Shown: one piece after another, positions 16,698-27,887 of the stretch | Layout of the letters: every line of letters starts with the position of its first letter | Numbering within the stretch: the stretch's first letter is position 1 | Source of the DNA: Ruminococcus sp. HUN007 | GTDB taxonomy: Bacteria; Bacillota; Clostridia; Oscillospirales; Ruminococcaceae | Length of the DNA: 64,000 nucleotides | NCBI RefSeq assembly: GCF_000712055.1 | Contig: NZ_JOOA01000001.1 | Location: forward strand, 372,001 to 436,000 | Direction of reading: 5' to 3' | Translations under genes and position numbers: made by a program | Notes under the pieces: model-generated | What the model was told of the DNA's origin: nothing | What the model saw: the letters and a program-made list of their open reading frames with translations, nothing else | Database searches by the model: none

Positions 16698-17097
16698 TGT
16701 ATATGCCGGAATATAAACCGCAACGACACGGACTTGGAACCGCACCTTGCCGGACCTAGAACCGCACTTTGCCGGGCGAAAACCGCACCGGTTTCAGATC
16801 AAGGACAATCCATTCTTCACGCTCTGCATAAGTGAGCTTTTATGCCGCAAAAGCCGCTTGACAGTGAGTATGAGTGTGGTAGGCTGGTGGCCAGGCAGCA
16901 GCCCTCGTGGCTGCCTGCCTGTGCTGCCGGACTACCGCCGCTCATAGAGGCTTGCTGTCAAGTGGACTGTGGAATAAATGCGAACGGACTGGACGAACAC
17001 CACGAAGAGTACCTAATAAAGTAGTACGGTGCGGTTCTTCTCCGGCAGCGTGCGGTCGATACTCCGTGCAGGTGCGGTTCTGGTGCCGGCATATACA
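16698..17097. mobile_element. 400-bp mini-transposon with Tn7-like ends and 5-bp target duplication
   Basis: The element runs from TGTATATGCCGG to CCGGCATATACA, and the 5-bp sequence TCTCT directly flanks both ends (16693-16697 and 17098-17102). Each end carries an array of alternating TGCCGG and AACCGCAC motifs in inverted orientation (left about 16703-16791, right about 17028-17092). TGT/ACA termini, a 5-bp duplication and several repeated sites per end are hallmarks of Tn7/Tn5053-class transposons, here without any transposase gene. It is markedly more G+C rich than its surroundings. Small frames inside are not gene-like. The middle (16857-16962) folds into a long hairpin. Confidence 0.8.
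16857..16962. other. Long imperfect hairpin at the centre of the mini-transposon
   Basis: Nested complementary segments: CTTGACAG (16857-16864) with CTGTCAAG (16955-16962), TATGAG with CTCATA, GGTAG with CTACC, and an inner GGCAGC/GCTGCC pair. Such nested symmetry could form a structured RNA or a cruciform. No promoter is evident, and no function is assigned. Confidence 0.45.
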
Positions 17098-17111
17098 TCT
17101 CTAAAGCAACA

Positions 17112-17366
17112 TTATTTTATTGCAATAGTTGTATCAACAGCATCAAGTTTATCACATATATCAGATACGGTATTATATATTCCTACTCCTTGAATGTTAT
17201 CTAACTTCTCATATATATCGGCAATAGAGTTATACACCCCAGTACCTTTAATATCATCCAATGAAGATTCTATATTATCCAGTTTCATATTCATCATAGA
17301 AACTTCACTATTCAAATTCTCAATAACATCTGTCAGTCTTTCAATCGCTGTAACTAATTCTTCCAT
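17112..17366 (-). CDS. Small coiled-coil protein with tandem 19-residue repeat
   Basis: 84 aa. After an N-terminal helix (MEELVTAIERLTDVIENLNSEV) comes a repeated unit of about 19 residues: GTGVYNSIADIYEKLDNIQ then GVGIYNTVSDICDKLDAVD, with a partial earlier copy. Heptad spacing of Leu/Ile/Val supports a coiled coil or helical bundle. It ends 10 bases from the inserted mini-transposon. It follows a small membrane protein gene on the same strand. Function unknown. Confidence 0.5.
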   Translation of the reverse strand: MEELVTAIERLTDVIENLNSEVSMMNMKLDNIESSLDDIKGTGVYNSIADIYEKLDNIQGVGIYNTVSDICDKLDAVDTTIAIK

Positions 17367-17419
17367 ATCACTAACTCCTTAATTATAAAAAAAACTTCAC
17401 TAACTTATGTAATTCCTTA

Positions 17420-17695
17420 TCAAAACTCTGGAGGCTCATGTTTGAAGATTAAACAGAACGGTAATCTTAGTAACCACCAAAGAAGCCTAAATATAAATTT
17501 CACAATTATCCACAAAAGCTTTAACAACAACCAAAGCAATAAAAGCACTAGAATTAAAGGAATGTGGATAATTATCATCATTAGCAAAGCTAAGCATCCT
17601 TCACCTAATGATTCATCAAATGAATCACTAACGCGATCTTTAGCGTTCTCAAATAATTCGCCTACGGGATTCCCGTCTTCATCGAATAATTGCAT
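17420..17695 (-). CDS. Small membrane protein
   Basis: 91 aa. An acidic N-terminus (MQLFDEDGNPVGELFENAKDRVSDSFDES) is followed by two closely spaced hydrophobic segments (about 33-50 and 52-80, with a striking L/W/I-rich stretch LLLWLLLKLLWIIVKFIFRLLWWLLRLP). GAGG precedes the start. It lies directly downstream of the helicase gene on the same strand. Membrane-active or anchoring roles are possible, but nothing in the sequence fixes one. Confidence 0.5.
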   Translation of the reverse strand: MQLFDEDGNPVGELFENAKDRVSDSFDESLGEGCLALLMMIIIHIPLILVLLLLWLLLKLLWIIVKFIFRLLWWLLRLPFCLIFKHEPPEF

Positions 17696-17746
17696 TTTAA
17701 CCCCTCCTCAATAATCGAAAATCACCCATTTATCTCCTTTAGTCAA

Positions 17747-20700
17747 TTATGCAGATTCGATATATCCATTCATTACAGTCTCAATAGCATTAAGCAATCT
17801 CTTCTTTTCTGCAATAGGATCTTTAATCCAATCAGTTGACCATACTCTATAAAACTTCCATCCCATTCCTTCAAGTACTGTTTGTCTGAGACGATCTCTT
17901 TCACGCGCTGTTCTTGCTGAATGATATGATGCACCGTCACATTCTATTCCTATTACGAAACGGCCAAAATCATTTTTGTCTCTGATTGCAAGATCAATTC
18001 GATAGCCTGAACAGCCAACCTGAGTAGCCACTTTATAGCCTTGCGAAACAAGATAATCATATACCGATTCTTCAAATGGAGAATCAAAAGTAATAATGTT
18101 ACTCGAAGTATTTTCTCCCAGAATAACACGTTCTCCATTAATTGCATAATCGATGTACTGTTTTAAAAGTTTTGGGCCTTGACCACTTACACTTTCTTCT
18201 TTTATATCAGTAGGAAGTATCGAACCAACAAGTTTTAAATTGTATCTGGCTCTTGTTATTGCAACGTTAAGTCTTCTTTCTCCACCGTTTTTACTTAACG
18301 GTCCGAAATTCATCAGGAATTTACCAGCTTCATCATATCCATAACCAATACTAAAAATAATCGTATCTCTTTCATCACCCTGTACTGTTTCAAGGTTACG
18401 AACAAATATTGGTTCTTCATTTGTAGATGCGAAGAAAGGTTCAAATTCAGGAAACTGCTTTCTTTTTTCTATTATTGCTTCTTCAATAATACTTTGCTGA
18501 CCTTCGCTAAATGCAATAATTCCTATACTGCGTTGTGGATTCACCTTAAAATGTTCAAAAACTAAATCGGCAACTTTTTGAGCTTCAATAGTATTACCAC
18601 GTTTGCTGCCTCTTTCATATATACCATTAGAGACATGAACATATTCTACACCATCATTATTTTTACCTTCATAACACGAAGGAAATGTAATAAGGTTACT
18701 ACCATAAATTTTATGGTTTGAAAAAGCTATAAGCTTTTCATTTTTGCTTCGATAATGCCACAATAATGTATGGGTATATAATCCAGACGCTTCATCAAGA
18801 AGAGATTCATACGCACCAGTATCATCCTCTTCTTCCTCATCATATTCGTCATCATCTGAAACAGAAGATGAAAAGAAGTTAGTAGGTGGCAGCTGTTTAC
18901 TGTCTCCGGCAATAATAGCCTGCTTAGCGCGGAAAATTGAACAAATAGCATCCTCAGTTCTTACCTGTGATGCCTCGTCAAATATTACTGTATCAAAAGT
19001 GAATGACGATCCTCTGAAATACGTGCTGACAGATAAAGGTGACATTAAAATACATGGCTTAATAGCTGGCAAAAGCGTTGGAAGTGCTGAAACAAGTTTT
19101 CTTAAAGGCATCAGCTTTCTTTGTTTAGCAAGTTCTCGCTTCAGGATCATTGATTCCTTTCCATTAGCATTATTAGATGAAAGATCAGGCAGCCTTGAAA
19201 TAAGAGCTATTTTCAAAAACAGTTTTGACAGTTCTATTTGTTCATTATCAAGTTTTCTGAATTCCTCGATTCTATCATTCTGCTTTCTGCCTCTAAAATC
19301 ATTTATTACATCGTACTTGGATATTACTTCATCAAGCCATGAACGATAAAAGCATTTTTTGTAAATTGGTACTATTTCATTTGATGAAAGATTATTACGT
19401 TTTGCTTTATCAAGGAAATCGTCTGCACCTATTTCTTTAACTTTCCTAACAGCATTATTATAATCAATGTACTGTTCAAGTTTATACATGTTATTCTTGC
19501 ACGAGATTACCGTATCTTCAAGTTCAAAAATGTCTGCGTTGTTATGCTTTTCCTGATACTTTCCTTCAAATAAATCCGTAAAGTTTTTACGCAAATTATT
19601 GTTTTCTTCAAGCCATTCTTTTAACTGGATTAACAGACTACTTATATCATCTCCTGATATATCTTTTTTTACACAGAACAGGAACTTTACCTTCAGAAAA
19701 ATGATAAGTATCTATGTACTGCTTGTATTTTGAAATCCAATGAACTTTAGATGTTAATTCGTCAAAATCAGATGACTCATTAATGGTGATTCCAAGCAAT
19801 TCTGAAAGGCTTAATAACTTACTTGTATTATCAGCAACAATTGAATCATGATTATTTTTTTCGTTTTCTTTATCTTTTTCAATTGCGTATATATACGAGT
19901 TTTTATAATCATTTATTATTACTCTTGATGATTCTTTAGCAAGTCGTAAATTCTGTAATGCTGTATTCTCATTATTCAGCTGATCACCATTAGCGTTACG
20001 TTGCACATCAATGTTTTTCAATTCGTTTTTCTGAACTTCTATTTTTTTGCTGAGAGATTGTACATTCGCAATTTCAGAAAGATCTTCAAGAACACGTTTA
20101 TAGGATATGCTCTTTTTACCTTTAAGATAATCTGCTATAAGTTTTTTATCTTTCCTATACGCAGAATTCATTATCCTAAAACCTGATACATATTCATTTG
20201 AAAACTTCTTGATATATAAATCCGTATCTAATTCCAAAACACTTTCATTGTACTTTTGATTTAACAGAGTAAATGCCGTATTATACTCTTTTTCCGAATC
20301 AGCAAGTCTTTGGTTATGCGTATTTACCTGTTCTTCAATAACACGACTCTTCTCTTTTAATTCTTCAATTGATTTTTCAGTCTGAATTTCTTTCTTTGAA
20401 TCAGAAATAAACTTCTTTACTTCCGAAGTAAAGAAAAAAGCAGCATCCGTAATTTTATTTGTAGTATTCTGATAATCTGTATTACAGCTTATTTTCGAAT
20501 ATGCTTGTTCATATTCTTCAAATAAGTGTTCTACTTCATCAATGGTTAATGATGAAACAGATGTAAATAACTTATTTACAGATCTAATAAGCGCGTCTAT
20601 CAACTCAAGATAATTGCTTATAAATGTGCTGGATTTCGATTTTTGTTCGCAAGAATCCTTGCATCCTCTTATTAGTTCTACAGCATGACAGTGATCAATT

Positions 20701-22349
20701 TTCAGCCAGTTAATAGGAGCGTCATCATATTTTAATAAGTGATCTAACAGTTCAAGCATTCTAGAACATTCATAGTGATTACGTTTATAATCCTTTGCCG
20801 CGGTTATAGAATCGAATTTTTCGAAAATCAATTTTCCTTTTTCCAGGTTTTCAACTAACTTATCAGAATCAACAGAAAACTGTTGCCTAAATGCATTTGT
20901 TACACTTGTTCGATTGCATCCAAGCCAAGGATTATCTTCATGATATCCACCCTGATCTATAGTTTTAGCCAGATCTTGTATGATAATAACGTTTTTGTTT
21001 AATTCTTCAGAAGAAAATGAACTAGCGTTTTTTTGTATAAAATCAATATCCTTATACTCCTCAAGCTTAGATAGCTCACCGTTAACCTTGAATATTGATT
21101 TCCCAAGCGGTTCAATTGAAGTATGAAGCGTTTTAACATATTCATTTAAATAAGCTCGCGTATTCTTTAGGTTATCAAGATGTTCATACGCTTCATTCTT
21201 AACCGTTTCTTTTGATGATGCTAATGCTATTGATGCAGATAGCTGATCCATTATTTCTTTTCTTTTGGCATTAGGATCATGGAGCGACAAGCAGAAATCG
21301 CTGAGTCCAGCAGATGAAAGACGTTTATATACGACTTCAAGAGCAGCTAATTTTTCCGATACAAACAGAACCTTTTTTCCTTGTGCCAGCAATTCTGCTA
21401 TTATATTAGTGATAGTCTGACTTTTACCTGTTCCGGGAGGTCCCTGAAGTACAAAACTAACTCCTTTTTTAGCAAGCAAAATCGCATCTTGCTGACTGGA
21501 ATCAGCATCAACAACTGAATAAACAGACTTTGGTTCAACAGAATCATGATTAAAGTTCATGATCTCTGAATTATCAATAGTTTCTACACGCTCTACATCA
21601 CCATTTAACGCATTGACTATGTCATTATTTTTAATTATATCTTCGTTCTCTTCAATGTCATGATACATAGCCATTTTTAGGAAAGAAAACATCGTAATGT
21701 TTACTTCCATTTCTATTCTCCAGTTGAAAGAATTACAGATTTCCTGAACTGCATTAAAATATGCCTCAAATCCTTTTTCTTCTTCGAACACAGGCATAGT
21801 AATTCCAAAATCATTCAGAAATTTTTTCTCAAGCGCATTATTTGAAACTATTTCATCATCTAAACGTGAAATAATGATTGGCTCATTTAAAGCTTCCTGA
21901 TTGATTCTTATAGGTATCAGTAACAATGGAGATCTTAATTCATTATTTCCGCCAACATTATCTTTCCAGTATATAAACCCAACAGCCAAATACAGTGCAT
22001 TCAAACCTTTGTTTTCAATGAACTCTCTCGTTTTAGCCATTAAACTACGGAGAGTTTTACATGCATTTGATACAGTTTGATTGGTTTTAATTCCGTTATC
22101 AAATTCATAAACTGGTTCATAATCTTCATCATCAGTTCTTTCTGGTTCATTAACAAATGGCACCTTTAAACAACCATCTGGTTCAGAAAACTTTTCCCAG
22201 ATCTCGCTTACACAAGGTTCTTCTATAGCTATTATACTTCTTGAAACACGTTGACTTGATTTAGGAAGATTACAACTTATAAGTTTATTTCTTTTCCCTA
22301 GATCTAAAAGCTTTTTCTTCCAATAATCTATTTTTTTATCAATAGTCAT
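17747..22349 (-). pseudogene. DUF4011-type helicase with C-terminal MTES_1575/Vsr-like nuclease, frameshifted
   Basis: Two frames (22349-19647 and 19594-17747) join into a 1533-aa protein if one base is removed from the seven-T run at 19664-19670. Order: DUF4011-like N-terminus; Walker A GPPGTGKSQT (about 305); long charged coiled-coil insert (about 480-850); Walker B FDEASQV; SF1 motifs GDSKQLPPT, LLWHYRS, VQGDERD and VAITRAR; C-terminal nuclease (PFEESVYDYL...GYRIDLAI...IGIECDG, PD-(D/E)XK with Vsr-like end FYRVWSTDW). This architecture occurs in antiphage defence genes; it resembles the Hhe gene as I recall it. The frame break is exactly in the homopolymer, so error or phase variation is as likely as decay. 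Confidence 0.8.
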
Positions 22350-22614
22350 AATATTTTACCCCACTAAAACATTTGTAATATGACACAACCATTTAAAACT
22401 ACTTAATAAATGCTTATGTACCATATTTTCAAATACCCATATATCAAAAAAGATTATTATAATACAATTGTAACTCAATACAAATCATATTTCAATAAGA
22501 TTGTTCACTTTTCGCATAATCTTACAAACAGCAAAAGAACGCTTTGTGCATTGCATACATCGACTAATAATTCAAGTGGTTTCGCAATAAAATTCCATCA
22601 GAAATCGCCTTTTA

Positions 22615-25600
22615 TCATTCAGCATACTTCTTAAAATTCTCCGCCTGTTCAAGAACTTCCTTGTAAACGTCATCTATTGTAACCGGCGGATATCCAAACT
22701 CGTCAAGCAGAAGAATCAAATCCACCTGTAAATTTGCCTTGATATCTTCACGAGTTGACCAGTCAGTATATTTAGCTTTATCATCAACAATGGTTTTTAT
22801 GCGTTTAGAAAGCTCGACCATTTTATCTTCCGGATACTCGAATTCATATTTTTTTGCAACAGAAAAAAGAATATCATAGAACGCTTTTTCTTCATAATCA
22901 ATTCCCATTTCTTTAAATGAATTCTTTTCGTTTTTAAGTGAAGACAAAAGCTGTGAAAGCTGTTCTGCAACTTCATCAAGAACTTCATTTGCATATGCTT
23001 CATCTTTTCGACGATTGTTATACTCGTTTATGATATGATTCATACGATCAGTAAATTCAAGACTCTTGATCTTGTTCACTTTTCTGAATTCATCAATAGC
23101 CTGAGAAAGCAATCTCTGAAGAATCTTTATCTTGGTATTCGGCAACTGTATTGCATTGATCTTATCAATGTATTCATCACTGAATATGTCTACTGCTATA
23201 TGCTTTCCGCTTTCAAACAGTTCTTCTATTCCGTCTGACTGAATAGCACCTTCAAGCATATTTCGAACGTTTGCATTCATCTGCGAAATATCAGGTGCAT
23301 CACCCTGAGTAAGCTTAAACAAAATAGAACGTACCGCACAATAGAAATGAATGTAATCCTTGTCTTCGTCGGTAAACTTATCACTTGAACTGCAAAGATT
23401 AAAAGCTTGCTTCATACGTTTAACTGCAGCCATAAATCTTGTTTCAAATTCTTCTGAAAGCTGAACATATTCAACTGCTCTGTTAAGGCATTCGAGCTGT
23501 TCATTAGGCGTTCCTTCAAAAAACTTTTTACTGTTGAAATTACAGAACATCTGTCCGAGCACTTCAAGCTGATCCTTAACGATTATAATCGACTGTTCTA
23601 TTCCTTCAAATTCTTCCGCTTCGAAGTTGGTGTATTTTTTCAGCGCAGTATTCATGTTTTTCTTAATACCGATATAGTCAACGATCAAGCCTTTGTCTTT
23701 TCCTTCACAAACTCTGTTTACTCTGGAAATCGTCTGAATAAGAGTATGCTGCTGAATCGGTTTGTCTATGTAAATCGTATCAAGTTCAGGTACATCAAAG
23801 CCTGTAAGCCACATATCAACTACAATAGCTATCTTGAAGTTTGATTTCGGGTTTTTAAACTGACGGTCAAATTCCTTTCTGTCCTCTTTTGATCCAAGCA
23901 TATCATAAAGCTCTTTTTCATCGTCTTTATTACGTGTCATGACAAGCTTTATAAATTCAATCGGCTTTAAATCCTCTTTCTCTTTATCAGACAGATTTTC
24001 AGCATCAGGTGAAAGTTTTTTTCTCAGTCCATTCAGGCCTGAGCTTGCTGATTATGGTGAGTAAAGTGTAAGCAATGTATCTGTTAGAACATACAAACAT
24101 AGCTTTTCCCGCAACAGATGCACCCTCGGCAACACGAGTTTCATAATGCTTTATAAAATCCTCAGCCACAGCCTGCAGTCTGTTAGGATCACCGATTATA
24201 GCATCCATATTGGCTACAGCTTTTTTGCTTTCTTCAATCTGATGCTCATTGGCACCCTCGGTTTCACATAAACGATAATACTCCTCTATTCTGCGAACGC
24301 GTTCCTGATCAAGCGTTACTCTTGCCGCTCTTCCGTCATAAACAAGATTAACAGTGATTCCGTCACGAACAGACTCAGTCATTGTATATGAATCAACCAC
24401 TCCACCGAATACTTCAATAGTCTTATCAACCGGTGTACCAGTAAATCCGACATAAGTGGCATTTGGCAATGAATCATGAAGATACTTGGCAAAGCCATAA
24501 GTCTTTTCTACGCCTGAATCTGTTATACGTACTTTCTGATCAAGATTGATCTGACTACGGTGTGCTTCATCAGAAATACATATTACATTTGTTCTGTCAG
24601 TAAGTATTTCAAGATCTTCAGTGAATTTCTGAATAGTGGTTATATATACTCCGCCGCTTTCTCTGCCCTGAAGCTCTGCACGTAGGTTCTCTCGTGATTC
24701 TATACTCTTGACAGTATTATCGCCTATATACTGTTTTGAATTAATGAACTGCTTTGAAAGCTGATCATCAAGGTCGGTTCGGTCTGTAATAATTATTATT
24801 GTCGGACTTTCAAAGAAAGAACTTTTCATAATCATTCTGGTAAGAAAAAGCATTGTATAACTTTTTCCGCAGCCAGTAGCCCCGAAATAAGTTCCACCTT
24901 TACCGTCTCCGTTAGGACGCATATGTGCTTTTATATTTTCGTACAGTTTGGTAGCAGCAAAGAACTGAGGATAACGGCAAACAAGTTTCAGGTCTTTATC
25001 TGAATTATCAGGGAAATAAATAAAGTCTTTTATAACACTTAAAAGCCTGTCTTTTCTGAACAATCCTTTTACCATTGTCATTAAAGAATTAATACCATCC
25101 AGTTCTTTATCTTCTGAATTGACCTTTCGCCATGAATAGAAGAAATCATAAAGGCTGAAGAATGAACCATATTTATTATTGGCACCATCACTGATCACAA
25201 CAAACGCATTGTATTTGAATAGTTCCGGAATATCACGCTTATAACGGACGGTAAGCTGTTTATACGCGTCCATGATCGTAGTATTTTCTTTAACCGCACT
25301 TTTGAATTCAAATACCACAACAGGAATTCCGTTAATAAAGATAATTGCATCTGGAATACGGGTTTGATTATTCATGCCTTCAATTTCAAACTGATTAACG
25401 ATCTTAAAATTATTATTCTCTGGTGTTTCGTAATCAATAAGATTGATGAACAGATCCTTTTGTGACCTGTCTTCACGGTTGAGAATAAAACCATCACAAA
25501 TGAGCTTATAAACCGCCTTATTTGCTTCGTAGATCGTACCCGAAATGCTGCGAAGGTTCATAATGATACCGTTGATTTCATTATCGGTAATACCATCAGC

Positions 25601-25756
25601 AGAATAACGTTCAAAAAGATACTTCTTAAGATCATCAGCAAGCAGAACATCAGAAATATCACGGTTAATACTTTCACCGTTTATGTAGGTGTATCCTTCG
25701 TCCTTGAATAGTTCCATTATAGACATTTCTAAAGCATGTTCGTTGAAGTTTGACAT
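22615..25756 (-). pseudogene. hsdR: Type I restriction endonuclease subunit R, frameshifted
   Basis: Removing one base of the seven-T run at 24016-24022 unites 25756-24005 and 23940-22615 into 1046 aa, the usual HsdR length of the EcoR124 class. Order: PD-(D/E)XK nuclease (DAIIFINGIPVVVFEFKSA, about 136-155), Walker A GATGCGKSYT (about 296), DEAHRSQ, GFTGTP, then in the second frame helicase motifs WLTGFDVPELDT and QTISRVNR, and a helical C-terminus that binds the methylase core. It cleaves unmodified DNA after ATP-driven translocation with HsdM and HsdS. Unlike in most loci it sits beyond the shuffling hsdS segment, 18 bp after the AbiTii-like gene. Confidence 0.85.
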
Positions 25757-25773
25757 TTAATCACCCCATTACA

Positions 25774-26671
25774 TCAAAACCGAATAATTAAATCTGCGAG
25801 CAAATTCGCAGTCAATCCTCCTCCGGCAGTGATAAGAAAATCCTTTAATCCTACTAAAGCAGATTTTACAATATCCGGCTTTTTATTAGAATCGATTTTG
25901 TCGCGTATTTCTGATAAAAGTTCTAACGCCGTTTCAGCATTCTCTTCTGATAATTTATCATCTTTGTGAATGCTTTCTTCAATTTTATCTAATTCCTTCT
26001 TAAATTCTTCGTATGAAACAGTTATCTTATTATTATTTCCGGAAATAATCTGACTATGCTCAGCAGAACCATTTACAACATTGGTATTTCCGTAATAATT
26101 GTTTATTGTCTGTGGTATAGACTTTGCCTGTTCTTTTTCCTTTTCATTAAACGACATATTTTCTCCTATAATTCCTTCTTTTTCGAGTTTAAGAGTCCAT
26201 TCAAGTAATGTATTTTTCACTTTTTCAATAACATCAGCAACCGACGCTCGCGAAACATGATAAGTAAAGTTTGTAGGCAAATCTATGTCGGAAGCCTTGT
26301 TGAAGAACTCTATTTCAGCTCCAGTACAATTGATTGTTAAACCATCTTTATTGTTTTCAATGAGATTATATATTTCTGATATCGACTGAACAATAGTTTT
26401 TTTTACTCAATTCTTTTTCTAATTCCGAATGTTTGATTATTATAGGTATCCAACCTCGATAAGGATTATATCCTTTTAAAACTACGCGTACATTACGATA
26501 ATCCGGACAGTCTTTCTGAGACGGATAACCATTAAGTTCATTAACTATCCAGTTATCAAATTCATTAAGTTCCAATTTGGAAGCAATAAGATGTGCCTTA
26601 CGAAGAACATTTACAACATCACAATTTTTAGAAATAATCTCTTGTTGTAAATCTAAAACTACACTTCCCAT
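25774..26671 (-). pseudogene. AbiTii-domain protein, frameshifted in an 8-base poly-A run
   Basis: Restored length 298 aa. ATG at 26671 has AGGAG upstream. The N-terminus (LDLQQEIISKNCDVVNVLRKAHLIASKLELNEFDNWIVNELNGYP) has the AbiTii-domain pattern. The frame breaks in eight T at 26397-26404; one base fewer continues TIVQSISEIYNLIENNKDG...IDLPTNFTYHVSRASVADVIEKVKNTLLEWTLKLEKEGI, the expected rest of that domain. The C-terminus has a polar linker, a predicted coiled coil (EEFKKELDKIEESIHKDD) and a hydrophobic end (ALVGLKDFLITAGGGLTANLLADLII). It may mediate abortive infection; here it sits inside a type I R-M locus, just upstream of hsdR. Confidence 0.7.
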
Positions 26672-26693
26672 AATCGTTATCTCCTCTCTTTGA

Positions 26694-27365
26694 TTAATCC
26701 AAACGTTAGTAAATGATAATTTAGCTGAAACTGAACAAGTAATTTTAAAGAAAACGACCTCAACAGAAGATACTTCATTAATATCTCTCGGAGACATAAT
26801 TGAATTTATCGATGGCGATAGAGGAAAAAACTATCCGACCTATGATGAATTTGCAAAAGAAGGATATTGTTTATTCTTAAACGCTTCAAATGTCACTGGT
26901 ATTGGATTCGATTTTAGTGACTGTATGTTTATAACAAAAGAAAAAGATGAACTAATGAACAAAGGACATTTGGAAAGGTTCGATATTGTGCTAACATCTC
27001 GTGGAACTCTTGGAAATGTAGCGTTCTACAATAACTATATTCCTTATGAGAATGTAAGAATAAACTCTGGAATGCTTATAATACGTAGTAAATCTGATAA
27101 AATCAAATCTTATTACCTATATGCACTACTAAAAAGCTCTTATATGAAGTCAGCTATAGAACAATATCGCTCAGGATCAGCACAGCCGCAATTGCCGATT
27201 AAAGACTTGCAGAAAATATCATTTAATATGCCAAACTCTAGAAGTGCTCTTGAGAAACTCAATGCAGATTTTAGACGAATTGAAAATACTATATCACAGA
27301 ATAGCAACGAGATATCTAATCTTAAAGCTCTACAATCCGTCTTTCTCTCAGAATTAAGCCGCTAA
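26694..27365 (+). pseudogene. hsdS: Silent inverted hsdS cassette (second target-recognition half)
   Basis: A 223-codon frame with no start codon, on the opposite strand to the rest of the R-M locus. It opens with LVNDNLAETEQ, the HsdS central-helix motif (compare KQRLNDNLEATAQ in the active HsdS), continues with a target-recognition domain (ISLGDIIEFIDGDRGKNYP...GIGFDF...LTSRGTLGNVAFYNNY...IRSKSDKIKSYYLYALLKS...GSAQPQLPIKDL) and ends with a C-terminal conserved helix. It differs from the active TRD2. It is bounded by inverted site copies at 26710-26725 and 27361-27376 in the same codon phase, so inversion would fuse it in frame to the half-gene at 27354-27878. Confidence 0.85.
26710..26725 (+). 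repeat. hsdS recombination site A
   Basis: TAAATGATAATTTAGC, at the start of the silent cassette and reading AAT GAT AAT TTA in the HsdS frame. Inverted with respect to site B (16 of 16 bases shared). Confidence 0.85.
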
Positions 27366-27878
27366 ATTATCATTTAACCGCTGTTTCAAAGCGATTCTAT
27401 CTGAAATCGTCTTATACGCTTTTACGATTTTTCTCTGTTTCACAATATTAGGAACAGGAAGTTTTACGTCACACATCTGCTCCCAATCAAACACCTCTCT
27501 TACGCTACCATGAGATTTGAATCGTGCGAGCCTATCAAACTCAGGACGCATAAACCATAGCATAAGATATTCCGGTAACAGCAATTCCGTATCTACAACT
27601 TCAAAAACCGTATAAATATTGCTGACAATACCAATGTCATAATCCTCTAAAAGGGCGATTCCGATTTTATCTCCTCGTCTTGAAGTATCAGGAATGTAAG
27701 TGAACTGTCGCTTTTTCACAATCTTATATTTGGTAAAATCCGTTCCAACCGTATTTGCAATAGAAGGAATAAATTTTTTCTGAACAGATACACCTAAAAG
27801 GTTTGTTTCCTGTCCGTCAGTATTCCTTATATCAACAGGACGGATATAATCACCCAACTGACGATAACCGTCTTTCAT
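27354..27878 (-). CDS. hsdS: Truncated HsdS half (first target-recognition domain), switched-off state
   Basis: 174 aa. It encodes the N-terminal conserved start (QLGDYIRPVDIRN) and one TRD with the conserved HGSVREVFDW...PVPNIVKQRKIVKAYKTISDRIALKQRLNDNL, then stops two codons (Ala-Ala) after recombination site B. It is paralogous to the first half of the active HsdS at 28954-30120 (same IPSIANTVGTDF, YLMLWFxRPEFDR and helix) with a divergent recognition segment. The start has GAGGTG upstream. As it stands it would yield a half-subunit; after A-B inversion it would become a complete HsdS with the silent cassette. Confidence 0.85.
   Translation of the reverse strand: MKDGYRQLGDYIRPVDIRNTDGQETNLLGVSVQKKFIPSIANTVGTDFTKYKIVKKRQFTYIPDTSRRGDKIGIALLEDYDIGIVSNIYTVFEVVDTELLLPEYLMLWFMRPEFDRLARFKSHGSVREVFDWEQMCDVKLPVPNIVKQRKIVKAYKTISDRIALKQRLNDNLAA
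27361..27376 (-). repeat. hsdS recombination site B
   Basis: Minus-strand TAAATGATAATTTAGC at the end of the truncated hsdS half, in the same codon phase as sites A and D. The stop codon of the convergent silent cassette lies within it. A further stretch of about 60 bp beyond it is nearly identical to the sequence next to site D. Confidence 0.85.
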
Positions 27879-27887
27879 AATATCACC

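Noticed and set aside
16698..17097. Group II intron or retron RNA
   Set aside because: No domain V-like hairpin with the expected catalytic triad could be assigned and no reverse transcriptase is near. Perfect 5-bp flanking duplication with TGT/ACA ends fits transposition better.
16590..17104. Several plus-strand open frames of 60-80 codons across the G+C-rich island
   Set aside because: They lie inside the mini-transposon or its flank, have no ribosome binding sites or known motifs, and owe their length to G+C-rich repeats.
26925..27365. Independent 146-aa gene
   Set aside because: The HsdS homology runs upstream without a start codon to 26694, so the internal ATG is part of a silent cassette.
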